Shown piece after piece: positions 12,095 through 24,574 of a stretch of 64,000 nucleotides of DNA (the first letter of the stretch is position 1; each line of letters starts with the position of its first letter). The DNA is from Helicoverpa zea (lineage: Eukaryota; Arthropoda; Insecta; Lepidoptera; Noctuidae): assembly GCF_022581195.2 (NCBI RefSeq), contig NC_061463.1, positions 8,680,001 to 8,744,000 on the forward strand. Reading direction: 5' to 3'. The translations under genes and the position numbers were made by a program. Below the pieces are notes generated by a model. The model was given only the letters and a program-made list of their open reading frames with translations. It was not told the origin of the DNA and did not search any database.

Positions 12095-12477
12095 TACCTG
12101 TATGTATAAGTGTCAATAATACCTAGGTGTCTATATTGTGAACTCATAATAATAATTGCCGACACGGTCAAGATCTTGTTCCTGACATTATAATTAATAA
12201 ACACTCGTATAAAAACAACTTGTCAATTATTTATCTTGTTCGACACAAAACAAAAAGTAGGTACTTTAGTACGAGACTTATTTACCTAACTATCTATATT
12301 TAGATCTAAGCGTTTCTGTATGTAAACATAGGTACTAGTCTTGTAGACATTATCCGGAAACTAGTTTGCGGAGCAATCGAATCTGATTTTTAAACACGAA
12401 GCTAGATGCAATCATCAGTAGGAATAACTTGGTAATCCAGTATACCAGTCAGTTCAGAGTACAACATAAACACAATG

Positions 12478-12895
12478 TATCTAGACACACGGCAGTGTGT
12501 CCGCCAAGTTCGAGCAAAAAAAGCGACACACCGGCCGTGGGTTATATTACACGAACCATTTCGGGCCAAATTCGACCCCCCGTAACTCAAAATCTATTTT
12601 ATTTACGCATATCAAATTTCTAGTATCTATTGAGACCCCCTCACTTATCTAAAATACAAAATTTCATTAATATACCTATTGTAGGTCTTGAGATATTGAC
12701 GTCAGAAAATCGCTATTTTTACTATACACTCACTGACTGACTGATTCACTGACTCACTCATCAAAAACCTAGACCACTTCCAATGGTCGTATTGACTTGA
12801 AATTTGGCATGGAGGTAGGTCTTTATGTCAAGGTAAAGGGAAAAATCTGAAAATGGCCAAGTGTGAGTCGGTTTCAAAATAATGAAGGTGTTTTA
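12478..12895 (+). repeat. Dispersed moth repeat with (actg)-rich segment
   Basis: It runs from 'cacggcagtgtgtccgcc' through 'cactgactgactgattcact' (about 12727-12760) to 'aatggccaagtgtgagtcgg'. The block has the look of a LINE-derived or non-autonomous repeat known from moth genomes. The limits are approximate and no coding potential is seen. Confidence 0.4.
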
Positions 12896-12924
12896 TACCC
12901 GATTATGATATTAATAACCCGATA

Positions 12925-13031
12925 TTAATGATGTTACTTGGCAAGTTTTAATAGAAAATTAAATACTTGGTTCGTTGCGTTTATTAGGTTTATAACAAGG
13001 TGTATGAAAACTTTCCAAGTAACATCATTAA
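12925..13031. mobile_element. Short palindromic MITE bounded by TTAA
   Basis: TTAATGATGTTACTTGGC on the left pairs with the same motif reversed on the right, one mismatch in about 24 bp. TTAA stands at both ends (12925-12928 and 13028-13031). TTAA is the target of piggyBac-type transposases, but because it is itself palindromic this is suggestive only. Confidence 0.6.
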
Positions 13032-14902
13032 AAAGTAACTATTTTTAACTGAGGTATGTGTATGGAACTTGGTACTTTTTCAGATCTCACTTCTTTTATA
13101 GGCGAAGCATTCCCATATTATCGAACTTGGCAGTCTTTCACATTTTTGTTTTGGGTGGGATTTTATCTACAGGAACTTCTAACAATTTTGAGTGAAGATA
13201 ATGCTTACTTACTTATCTAAAGAGCATTCCAAAAACAGTTCGGTTTAGATAATATTTTTGCTTTGAACTGAACACAATCGAGTTTAATTATGTAAGTTGC
13301 AGTCATAATCGTTTACGAAAATCGTTTAATTACTTAAGTACGTCAACCATTAATCGTAAATTAAACAGTTTTCTGCCGAACTCCTATAGTCAGAAAAACT
13401 ATTTTCGCACATTGTATTGACGGCAATTTTTATGAAATGGTATTATTAGACGAAGTAAGAAAGTGAAGGTGGGTCCATATCTAAGTACCTTTTCTATCTT
13501 CTCCCAAACATCGAGTATCATTTCTTAATTATCTTAGCATTATTTACATATAGGTAATAATCTTCTTAAAAAGTAAAGAAGTGATGTTATGTTGTAAGTA
13601 CGTTGAACTCTCATACATAGGCTAACATTATTTCCATAATTCTCGACTCATTAGCACCATCAACGCACTTTGTGTCTGTAATTCACACTTTACGTAGTGA
13701 TACATACCCAAGACTATGTAAAGCACTACTAGCTGTTATTCGTGGTTTCACCCGAGTGTCGAGAGAGAAGTTCTTCCATAAGAATTTCTAATAATTGTCT
13801 GTTATTTTGCTATACATAGGTATACATATATACCTCCAAATTCGTTCAGTATATTTATCATGTCCAAATCACGTTGAAACCTTCTTTCTACCCTATAATT
13901 AGGTATCAAGTTGTATTGCTGCTACCGCCAGGTATACTGTCTGTGTTGCTCTTGCTCTTATTTACTTCTCCTGATCACAGATTTCAGCTTCATCTCATAT
14001 CCTCAACGATACACGTTATTTGCCTCGTGTGGGTCAATTATTTGCGGACAGCCGTACCCACTGCACCGGAAGGGCCAGTTTTGTGTAACGACATAATCGC
14101 GGCGTGGTCAGCCCCCCTCCATTCACTCCCCCCAGTCTGCTACCATGCCGCACCCAGGTAGGCAAGGGCGCGACCGCCACAAGTTCAAAATTTGTCTGCC
14201 GTCGGTAGCTTTTAGTTTGCTATCAATACACTAGACAGCTTACTCGCTTTATGAGAATGATTGGGCAGTTTTTCTGTTACGTATAGAGAGACTTGGTTTA
14301 AACTGTAAGTTGGACTATCCGAAATAAATTCATTATTATGGTCATGAATCATTTATTAACACAACAATATGACCTCAAGATATTTTTCTAAAATCACGAG
14401 ATTCTATTCTGAATCCATGAAAATGGATAGACACCAGAAAACTTTCCGTTGTTTTTGTTTGCCCGAGGGGACATCCTCAAAAGCACCGTTTGACCGAATT
14501 TTCCTTTCAATGGTTACTTGGGATCACCGTACCCGTAGCAGCAGAAAAGAGAATTTTACTCAATACTCAATTCTTTAATGCATACCATAATGTTTACAGT
14601 TGTTGTTCATTATCTAATACTTTGTTAAAATTAGCAAAGTGTTAATCAACTACAAATTATGCAAAGATGTGTGTTACAATGGATATTATACACCTCCAGT
14701 GCTGTACCTACGAGCTGGTCACATTAGGCAATATGCAGTCATGAGTTAGGACGCACCTGTTCAAATACCTATGCGAAGATGTATTATCTCCAAGTCATCC
14801 TTTAAGAATGTTACCCACTGTTCTTCTACAAAAGGATGCGCAGTGTTTACGTATAAACGTTTATTTTTTAAATATTGCCCAAAATACACGCAAATCATCA
14901 TA
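13032..14902. other. Intergenic DNA, one GC-rich patch
   Basis: No splice-supported gene is seen. The patch at about 14030-14210 is GC-rich and contains an accATGccgcacccag followed by gtaggc, which could be a short first exon, but nothing joins to it convincingly. The 95-aa ORF over it has no recognisable domain. Confidence 0.4.
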
Positions 14903-15039
14903 TTATCGGCACGGATATTGAGCCCTGACCTTCACCCGCGCAGAAGCGATTTATTGGTTTATTGCCTTATGTGTACTGGTGTACAGTGCGCAAAGCGGTC
15001 CCCACTCTTCCGCCGAGAGCTCAATATCGGTGTCGGTAA
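14903..15039. mobile_element. 137-bp MITE, family copy 1
   Basis: The inverted ends are ttatcggcacggatattgag and ctcaatatcggtgtcggtaa. A second, diverged copy of the same element is at 34152-34280 and shares the interior 'ccctgaccttcacc' and 'cactcttccgccgagagctc'. Two independent copies with the same ends support a real family. Confidence 0.75.
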
Positions 15040-16627
15040 CTATACTTTTTTGTAACTTCGCATGACTCCTGGTAGCCAGAAGCCAGCTTCTATGGAGAAT
15101 TATAGGAACTGAAGTATAGATGTGCAAAAAAAAACTCTGAAATCCATTTCCTTCACATATTCGGTTATAATTTTCACTTCACACACATTCATTCACATTT
15201 ACTTCGCTGTATTTGAGAGATCATCAGTGCACATTTGGTGCACGTTGGACATACGATATGATACCTAATGCGAGCTCTCCATCATCGTATTTAGGAAGGT
15301 GTCGACGTTTATCAAAACACGTGCGCACACCACGTGGAAACTTATCGGATATTATGATAACGGCTCATTCAAGATGAGCAGAAATTGGAATTCATTGAAA
15401 TTGGAAACAGAAATATCTACAAAGGTTTTGACGAAAGAGTTATGAGTTGTTATCTTATTGCGGATCTCGGGAATATGGAATGCCTTTATCTTGGCATTCC
15501 ACGTGGCATGACGGTGGGGCCAAGGTTAGGGCTCTTAATAGAGTATTGCAAATGGCCCATGGCCAAGGGCGACACCTTAGGGTGCGGTAGCAGTCGTATG
15601 AAGTAAGTAGGTCGAAACGTTTAGATATACCTAATATCTGTGGAATTAAATTGATCGCGAAAATATTTGTTGGTATGTTTGTCTAGAATTATAAGATGGC
15701 TCATGAAATAGGTAATTAGGCTCAGAGTTATACCTACTGACGAACCTTCTGTGTTGCTCCTTTTTTTTAAAAATAAAGTGCCAAGTCTGTGTGTGTAATA
15801 TTTGATGATGATGTACCTATGTATTTTCAATGATGTCTAATATTCCAAGTCCGAGTTACAGAGATACATAGATTAATATAATAAATGTTTGAGTTCACAA
15901 GTAAGTAGAAACAAGCCATTGAAATCCTATTAGTTCTCACGGGTGGTTTGTGTAATGTAAGCTGAGCCGTGAGGTTACCCAATTACAACAATTATGTATT
16001 ACTTCACTTTCAGATTTTAATTCATTTCCTGTGAAACTACATACCTCTTAAAACTGTTTTCGTTGCAGCAGCCGATAAGCCAATACATTTTCGGGTGATT
16101 GTTTTAAACCGAGGGTTTTTGACGCGATTTTTTTTATCATTATTGATGTAGATTGAAATAACAGTTTGACTCAGCGTATTGTAATGCAATATCATACATC
16201 GAAGGCACCGGTTTGCGTGACGTAGATAAGGGCTTAGAAAGTACTGATTACTTGATGAGCCAGATTAATGATGGCAAAGGCGAATTTTGCGCCATATTAA
16301 TGATAATTTCTTAATTGTTCCAATCAATTATTATAACTGGAACCAGGTACCAGGTATCTACAATAATTGTAGATACAAAGTTATTAAAATATGTGTTACC
16401 CACAAATAATCTATCTTGACTACTTTTCAATGACTTGATACTTTGCAAAAATTAGGGATGTTTTCAGCTATGACAAATTATTATATTTTTCTGAATAATA
16501 CCGTGTCTAATGTCTGTCAGATTACAGCCTAGTTCTAATCATAAGAGATTACGGTCAGTTGGGCACTCGATGCTTTACATAACGTAGTCATAATCTTGCT
16601 AATCCAGTTCACATGACACTTCCAGTA
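15040..16627. other. Intergenic DNA, no recognised gene
   Basis: A 73-codon ORF at 15385-15606 crosses a GC-richer segment containing the small palindrome ggaatgcc...ggcattcc. It has no recognisable domain or splice context and looks like an old repeat fragment. Confidence 0.45.
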
Positions 16628-16860
16628 TTATAGTTCGGCCATTCAGAGAATGCGTTCCTGACACGTCGCGATTGAACTGACGACGTAACTTTGCAATGGC
16701 GTTGCAGTTACGATAAAAATATTTTTGCTGGTTGTTTACCGTTTTAACAATTGAGGAGCATTAAAACAACATTATTATATCAATAATCAATGAATGTTAT
16801 TACGTCGTCAGTTCAATCGCGACGTGTCAGGAACGCATTCTCTGAATGGCCGAACTATAA
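16628..16860. mobile_element. 233-bp MITE with perfect 61-bp inverted repeats
   Basis: The left arm 16628-16688 (ttatagttcggccattcag...) and right arm 16800-16860 are exact reverse complements by eye. The 111-bp interior is AT-rich. No indel or substitution separates the arms, so the insertion is recent or the arms are kept identical by conversion. The target duplication is ambiguous (TA, if the TIR starts TAGTTCGG). Confidence 0.88.
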
Positions 16861-17147
16861 CACCGTGTAATCTTGGTGTTAATTGCGTAACTTACAGGTT
16901 TAATTAGATCACCTTCTTAACATGAAAAATCACGGATTGATCTTGTGACTGCATTTGTTTCTAAAATTCCACCAACTTGTTTTGGCATATTATTAATGGC
17001 CAGTATCCACAAAGAGCTATGTTAGTAAATAGACAGCTATGATAGTAACTAAAAGTAGTCTGATCATACTACAATACCTATTCCAAAACAAAGCTAGTTT
17101 TTTTTTCTTAATGACTCCGAACTACTGAAATCTTTCACAGTTGGAAA

Positions 17148-17212
17148 GCTACACTCATGGCGCGGACTCAGTGTATTATATCGGTGCGGGCAGTAGTTCC
17201 CACTATTTAACA
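17148..17212 (-). repeat. Decayed RTE-like tail fragment
   Basis: 'ggaaagctacact', 'tatatcggtgcgggcagtag' and 'ttcccac' match, in order, part of the tail at 47089-47281. Only this fragment is recognisable. Confidence 0.4.
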
Positions 17213-20200
17213 TTTATGCCATTATAAACCCGTTTCTCTATGTTCTTTCAGATCTGGTTAAGACATGTCTTCTTAGTACACTTTCCACATCAAAAAATTT
17301 AATTCCTATAAGAACGAATACTGTTACCTAATAAAATTCTGTTGAGGTAAAAAGGAGGTAGGAGTGTCTTAGAAAACCTGTATGAGATCATGTTTATTCC
17401 GTAGGATTTTCCTCTTCTTATAGTAGGTCCCACATAATTAACTTGCGGTTGTCGGGTAACTTCTTAAATACCGTTATGGTAATCCGTTTTTATTATTAGA
17501 ATATTTCCTCTTATTTACAAGAATCCATATATTTTGAGTCACTTGCTTCATTCAAATGATTCAGTGATTCGAAAATGTTTATACAATGTGTCACCTGTAC
17601 CGTTACAAGTGGTTTGAGATTCGCCTTTTTACAAGTTTTAATATAATTATATTGATTTTGTCAAATAGTATTATTACGTTAACAACGTTAACAACTGCGT
17701 CTGGAAAGATGGTGTGTAATATTTCAAGGGAATAAAGTTACACCCAACTCTATTTTAAAGACCATCAGAGTTCAGAGGGTTATCAAGAAGCCAAGTGAAT
17801 GTTTGTAGCTTAGTTAAGAAATGTTTGCGGCTCCTTTGATTAGTTTGCTTAAGGTATAATTAGAGCAGGCGCCACACAAATTGTCGGTCCACCAATATAA
17901 ACTAGCTCGCAAGAGTTCACAGTCTTAAATTATGATCTATAGCCATTCGTTGTCATGACAACAGAGATCACTTAACAGCAAAACAAAAGTCGATCGTGGT
18001 TGTTCTCGTAAAAGACACAATTCTTTACGTTTTTTAATGAAAATGATTATAGGTTATTTATTTATTAACTTTTACACAAACCACCATCACCTAAGTAATA
18101 TCAAAATCATATCATAATCGTAACTTCATTGTATTTTTAATTAATGTTTTACACCGAGAATAATACAATTTTGTGTTTGAATGGTTTCAAGCCTAAAGTA
18201 CTACCTAACTTAGAAGGCTATGAGATTACGTCATTGTTGTTTAGTTTCTTCTGACTCAAGCTGATGAATAATCCGCATTTGTTCATATATTTAGCGTACT
18301 CATAGCTTCCTGTTTAGGAACTATGGTATCGACCAATCAACCTCTGATTAATTGTTACGGCGCATGCACTCAACCAGTTACCCGTTCGATTAAACCACAA
18401 GTACCATATTATCTACACCACCTCTTTGGTACAATTGTTGAAATTCGTACTTAGTTTGCACTGAATGCACTAAGCTTCGTACCTTCACATGATAATTCTA
18501 TTTTCCTTGTTTAGTATCGCACTTAACCTTGGTTATAATTAGGATCTGTCTTTTTCTCGTTTGTAAATAAGCTAAAAAGACGTGTCATGCTTAAAGAATA
18601 ATATAGCTTTTTGTTTTTACTCTAGTATGTCTTATGTCGAGGGATAAACTCGGATAAAATATATATCTATCTAACATTATACAGCTTAAGAGTTTCTTTG
18701 TTTCTTACAATGATATAAAGCTCATTATATCATTACATTTATAAGTAGGAGGTATAGTAATTCACACGAGACGTGAGAGAACCCACATACGGAAGCCAGT
18801 TTGTTAATTACAAATTAATGATTCAGCTACATATGTACCGAAAATGATCTAATTAATAAAGGAATAATTAAATGCTCATGAGAATTAGCAGCTATGGCGT
18901 TACGAGTTGTAACCTTCCATCTGACATTGAACTCGGCGTCTGCGCATTACATGATGATCAAGGCTGAGCATTGTCTATTTGACGCAGATTTAAAAACTAT
19001 TATTCTACAATGTTTGCCTAGAATGAATTTTAGTGGGTAGATTGTAGAAAATATTAGACTACTTTTATGGGTATGAAAGGTTAGAATAGCGCTGAGGAAA
19101 ATTGATTATCCTTTATTTGAAAATTTTTCTCTCTTATTTTATTTATTTTCCAAGTTGAGTAGTATTTTGCTACGTTTTTGGATATCTTATTCATCCGGTT
19201 GCTGAACTTTTGACGTTAGACCACTATCATTTAACTAAACTTTTAAATAGACTTATAACCGATTTTCCATAAAATTCGAGCCTAAATTCAATAAAATCAG
19301 TTGCCTATCTTCAAACCAAACTAATAAGGCGCCCAATGCACTCCTACGCAGCCAGGCTGACTACAAATTACCGATGATCGTCGCTAAACCGTCGCAAGGA
19401 CTTCTACAATGTCGGTCGGTGAAGACATGTCGTAAGAGCCGAAGATGTCACAACACTTCACGCCTTTCGTAATCCTCACGGCGAATTATCTGATAATATA
19501 AACCGACCAATATAAGAAGACAGGTAAGAACATTTAGAACTAGATTTAAATATATCGAATTTGACAGATATTTGACAGCTTTCTTTACAATCAGCGCCAT
19601 TACTAAATGTCAATATGAAATGGTTATTTTATACATATGTGTACAGAACTGTTTTATGCCATTATGTTACTTATTTATTTTGATCAGGGCGTAGGTACTT
19701 TATCAAGTGCTTTTATCGTTGTTTATCAAGCAATCGCAATAATGTGTATTTCTAATGAAACGTGATGTTTGCATTTCGTATGATATTTGCTAACGTGCAG
19801 ATTGTCACAATATTGTTCGAGTGTGTGACGTCCCTAGTAATTAAACTAATTGGAATTCGCTTCAATTGAGTTGTTACTATGTTAGCAAAGTTCCTAGTTG
19901 TAATATGTGTGGGTCCATTATCAACTTTTAATCACAGGTCGATTGCGAAGACGAGTCCATATTCATCGTCGTCGCGTCGATCACCTTTTGCTTCGAACAA
20001 TAAGTAGGTAAGTAGTACCTATGGTTTTGCAGAGAAATATAATTACCCTTTTACCAACATATGGCGACCGTCCCCTTTAAGGTATCTCTGAGATATTATT
20101 TCTGAAACACTGATAACAAAATCTTGTAACCCGCTGCCAGGTGGGAGCAGATGCAACAGTAGCTACAATAGTATTGTCCTATCAGTTACACAAGACAAGT

Positions 20201-21640
20201 AACGGGAGCATTGTTATGCATCGATTGTAAACGTCTTTGTTTAGCGAAGATTACCACACACAAAGACATGACTAATCGCCTGCAAATATGTAACTAATTG
20301 AGCAACAAAACATGCCAACAAACACTAAATTGTTCAATATTAAAACATAAATCCATTCACTTAAATCAGACTAACACGTTGAACGATCATTTTATTAGCT
20401 ACGATTATACGATGGTCGACAATGAGTGACTCATTGAGTGCTCGTGCACTCAGATCGCACTGAGCCAGTTATCACATCATCACCCTTGGATCGGTTCAGT
20501 CAGAGCGAACCAAGTTACCGACGATTTTGTTTTTTATTGCTTTGTGACGTGTTGTATGCTCGTAATCCTACAATTCTAGCTAAGTTGAAAGATAGACTGT
20601 CGAGACGAATGCGATCCGAGATATTTTACAATCACCTATTGTATAGAAGTAGTAAGTACTTGTCTTGAATTTGTAGAATACTTTAAAAAATTTCAGTGTT
20701 TTAAATTACCTGAAAATATGAATTTGCTCTGTAAGTTCTAAAGAAACATCTTTTATGTTTTAAGTAGGTGCATGCACATGCAAATCTTTTGGTTTCCTGA
20801 GAAGTTCATTTGAATATCCAAACGGGTTAAAGTATTAAGTCGGCTTTTGGCAATAAATGTTGCCTTGTTCATAAAATATCGAGACAAAGAGTAAGTAAAT
20901 AGTTTACGTCATCATTCGTATATAGTGTTGACGTAAATTGCCGATGAATACTTTGTTTTATGTTAAACATACTTTTGTTAGCAGCTAACTGCTCAATAAA
21001 TTGGAGTCAAATGTTCTTACAAAGACATAACTTAAAAACATTGATGGATTCTAAGGAGAAGCAGTCGTTAGTGAATATGGTCTTTGGATAATCATTAACT
21101 TCTAAGAAAAAGATATTCAACAAAACAATACCAAATAATGACTAGATACAAATTAAACTTTTCAAAGACACCACAGTTTTAAAAGCCTTCTAGAAGAATA
21201 AAGATGATTTTTGCGGTTCCTGGTTCAATGACCTTATGAAGTAACTGTCCTAGACTATACGATAATGGATGAGGAAAGAAAGGCGTGACGACACCAAAGA
21301 GTATTCAATGGGCAGGCCCATAGTTTTTAAGATTCAATTATAAGAGTAGGTGCTAGGATTTAGAACAGACACTTAAAGTAAAGCATTTTCTACTAGACCG
21401 GCTTTGTCTCCAGAAGCCTATTTCGATTAATTTGGTAACATAGAGGAAGGATAAAAACGTACTTTTGTATAGATGCTTGAAGATGTTCCCATAAAATAGA
21501 AGCAAGTTAAAATAAACATTTTTTTAAAGTCTTTGAATGAAGTAGATATGGGTACTTGAATTTTGCTAACCCGACAACATTAAAATTACGTAGAAGAAAA
21601 ATAGATGAATAAATTACTATTTAAAAAAACTTGTATTCGC
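17213..21640. other. Intergenic DNA, nothing recognised
   Basis: It is AT-rich. Short open frames near 19330-19500, 19949-20010 and 20438-20668 lack domains, consistent splice partners or coding-like context. Confidence 0.5.
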
Positions 21641-21746
21641 TTAAGTGTAGTCTCGTTCTGAGGTCACGGGTGCGTAGGCGGCGATTGCTTCCTTGTTAGA
21701 CGGCGCCTTCGAGCGCCCCTCGGACGCGGCTGTCTCTCGATTAATA
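21641..21746 (-). CDS. Orphan candidate terminal exon, unidentified
   Basis: On the minus strand an isolated GC-rich island reads 34 codons (ending SNKEAIAAYAPVTSERDYT) to a TAA at 21643-21641, after a possible acceptor (attattag, 21748-21747). The base composition contrasts with the AT-rich flanks, as true exons in this window do. Against it, the polypyrimidine tract is poor, no clear AATAAA follows, and no upstream exon was found. It may be the last exon of a gene whose other exons lie far away, or a repeat relic. Confidence 0.25.
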
Positions 21747-22196
21747 CTAATAATTCCATCGTTTAATACGCAGATGACTCGTACATAGTATGACAATATT
21801 TTGATAGGCATAAGTAATTAACCTACGGTATTGTATGTTCGAATGAGGCTTGTAGTAAACAGATCCTTGTTATTTCTTCATGGCAAAATTCTGTTTACAA
21901 ACTTTCCATATCCTCCTCCTAATCTCCTCGTGCAATGTGTACTAAGGATCAGCAAAGACAATATAATGTAAAATATGTTTGATAAATGTGTAGATATCTC
22001 AAAAAACCCAACAATTCTGTGCATCTTCTGCAAATTAAAATTAGAAAATATTGATCCTGGGTCTACAAAAGAAAACAACACCAACAAAAGCATTGACGTC
22101 ACGAATTTTATCACGGCCTACTAAAAGGTAAATGCTCGGTACAATTTAAACCTCGATCATAAAACTCATATTAGTCTAGTGTTCATGTTCATATTG

Positions 22197-22228
22197 AATA
22201 GATCCAATTGTCAACAATTGGATCTATT
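22197..22228. repeat. Perfect 15-bp palindrome, 2-nt loop
   Basis: aatagatccaattgt is followed after 'ca' by its exact reverse complement. This is a cruciform-prone hairpin in intergenic DNA with no attached function. Confidence 0.85.
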
Positions 22229-22492
22229 GGGTCAACCCAAGGACGACTCATAAATATTCATCAAACTACATACAGCTAATGTACTAATCGTACTACAATC
22301 ACAATAAAATCATGGGTATTGATTTGAATACTAAATACGTTGAATTTAAAGCGTAGTTAGCTAATTTGAGCCAGGACTAATGAAGGTTTAAAAATTTTCC
22401 GTTACGACTTCTTAGATCAAATGCTCAGTTTTACGGACCAATAAAATTAGAACATATGGCCGACTGACGCTGGAATTATTAGTGGAACCACT

Positions 22493-23725
22493 CATACTAT
22501 TATAGACACGGTATAAATAAAAACAAGCTTTATGGGAGAGCCTGTGAATGCTACGATTGAGCACGATAATGGACAGCCAAATGTAGGTAATCGTTCCATT
22601 AGCTTACATAATGTTATTAAGTGTATTGACGACTGGCTATCTCCGCTAGTTGGATAACATCTATTTATGGCTGTGAACGAACTTGTACAAAGTTCACTCT
22701 CCAATGTTCCAATAGAGGAATTATGGACCTCCAACACACGAATGTACAGTTTGAATAAGACATGACTCATGACGAAGGACTGTGGACTGGTTTTGTAAGC
22801 AAAAATATAACTGATACAATTAAACTTTCACTCAGCTGATAAAACAGATCTCTGGCTTATGTGCTCGTTAATAAATTGCAACTGCAGTCTGAACAGTCAT
22901 TAAACAAATCGGAAATAAGATAAATAATTATTACGTAATCAGGTTTACCGCTGCACTTGATACTCGGTCAACATGTCGGATACATTACATATGCATTAAC
23001 TCTAACATGTAACACAAACACTTTAACACATAGATAATATCCCCCTTATATCACACCACACATGACCTTTACTTGAATAGGAACATAATTATCATTAATT
23101 CACCGAACGCCAAGCCACATTACGAAATCATAGCTATCGACGCTTTCTTAGTTTGATATCTGTTAAATAATATTTTAGGTCGCTAATCCGCCGACCAGGA
23201 AAAGTAAGAATATTTTAGTAGGCCTGATTTGGGTACAATAGGCACGCACCATGCTAACTGTGATTTGTTGTCTTTCATGGTGAGAATGATACGCTCGAAG
23301 GTGACTTTGTAATCAAAAGACCTGGAGCAAGGTTACGACTCCATAATTCATGGTTTCATCAAAACAAAACACGACGAACACACAATTGATGACGAATATG
23401 ATTGGTATCAGGTATCAAGTGACAATTAATAAACAAAAAGATTGTGTATGGGGCAAATTCACTTGAAACAAACGAACCATGAAGTTAATACATAATATAA
23501 CGTTAGTAGACGGAAGATATAGCAGGTTTGATATTGATTAATTATGAGCACTTCCTCTTTACCACAAAGGTCTTAAGGTCTCTTATTAACAAGTCCAAGA
23601 ATTAATGTGTTTACACATACATAGGTAGAAAATCCGGTCGTAACTTGATAGACATTTACTTATCTCAAATAGATGAATCGTTTTGCGAACTATCTGAATT
23701 TCTAGAATTTCATTGCCAATTGAAT
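22493..23725. other. Intergenic DNA, no recognised gene
   Basis: Open frames on both strands at about 22490-22770 have no domain or splice support. The rest is AT-rich. Confidence 0.45.
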
Positions 23726-23779
23726 TGCCATTTCTAGAAGGTCCATCAAGAAGTCTTGATGGACCTTCTAGAAATGGCA
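23726..23779. repeat. Perfect 25-bp palindrome, 4-nt loop
   Basis: The arm 23726-23750 (tgccatttctagaaggtcc...) is exactly complementary to 23755-23779. It is too short and lacks the internal sequence of the MITEs here. It could be a collapsed element or an excision-derived palindrome. Confidence 0.88.
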
Positions 23780-24459
23780 GAGGGTTTGATAAAGTATTTT
23801 CTTGTAATCGTGTAACATTTACAATGTCGACCGTGAACTATAAAAGAATTACCTATTACCTAGCGAAAATACAGGAGTAAGTGCCAAGAATCTTTTATTA
23901 GGCGTGGAAATGTGTACAAATGTTTTGTAAAAACATTTCCACTGACTTTCTACCGAACGGATTGAAATCTCTCGTGGTAGGTACATAATTCATTAATACA
24001 CTAGTTACACCTGCATTGACTACCATTTGGTTTGTTAATCTACCCAGCTGCTTTTGTTACCGGACAGTGTATGTATCTAAAGATACAATGGATATCAAAT
24101 TGTAATCTAAATTTTCCCACGTGATGAATGGACAGTTTTGTACACTTGCACTATCTATTCTCTTGCATTGGTAACAGCATCTTGTTTTACTTTTCTCGAA
24201 TCAATGGATCCCACCTGAGTTTTCATAGGCTGAAATACGGACGTTTTTTTCAGTTATGAGAATGATCAGTACTTCCTGTAATTCAGAATTCAATAGTGTT
24301 TTCAGGGTATTAATATCTTTGGGATGGATACCGGTTTAAACTTCATTATTTGATTGTTTCTGTGTCTCGAGCTGAATTCAATAGCTCGAGCTAATCCAGT
24401 AGTAGTAATGTTTAGTGATGTGTCTATAAATAAGTGAATGGTATCGATAATGTTTGCAG

Positions 24460-24574
24460 GTGTAGTTCGGAAGCGGAAGGAGCGTTGACCGGCCCTCGGG
24501 ACGGCCTTATACAAACATGTGGCACTTTCATGGCGCACCCAGTTACCGTGGCCTCACGTGTATTATCAACATAA
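24460..24574 (+). CDS. Orphan candidate terminal exon, unidentified
   Basis: After an acceptor-like tgtttgcag (ends 24459), one frame runs 37 codons (CSSEAEGALTGPRDGLIQ...) to TAA 24572-24574. An AATAAA lies about 40 bases further at 24613-24618, the order expected of a 3' exon. The GC content is locally raised. No upstream partner exon or family resemblance was found, and the minus strand is also open here. Confidence 0.22.

Noticed and set aside
13874..14161. 95-codon ORF with a hydrophobic start
   Set aside because: Leu-rich composition from pyrimidine-rich DNA, no domain, and no supporting exon partner.
15385..15606. 73-codon ORF
   Set aside because: It crosses a small palindrome and a GC-rich repeat-like patch; no family resemblance or splice context.
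19949..20010. Short frame after an 'atcacag' acceptor ending in a stop
   Set aside because: Only about 20 codons, two frames equally open, and no poly(A) signal or partner exon.
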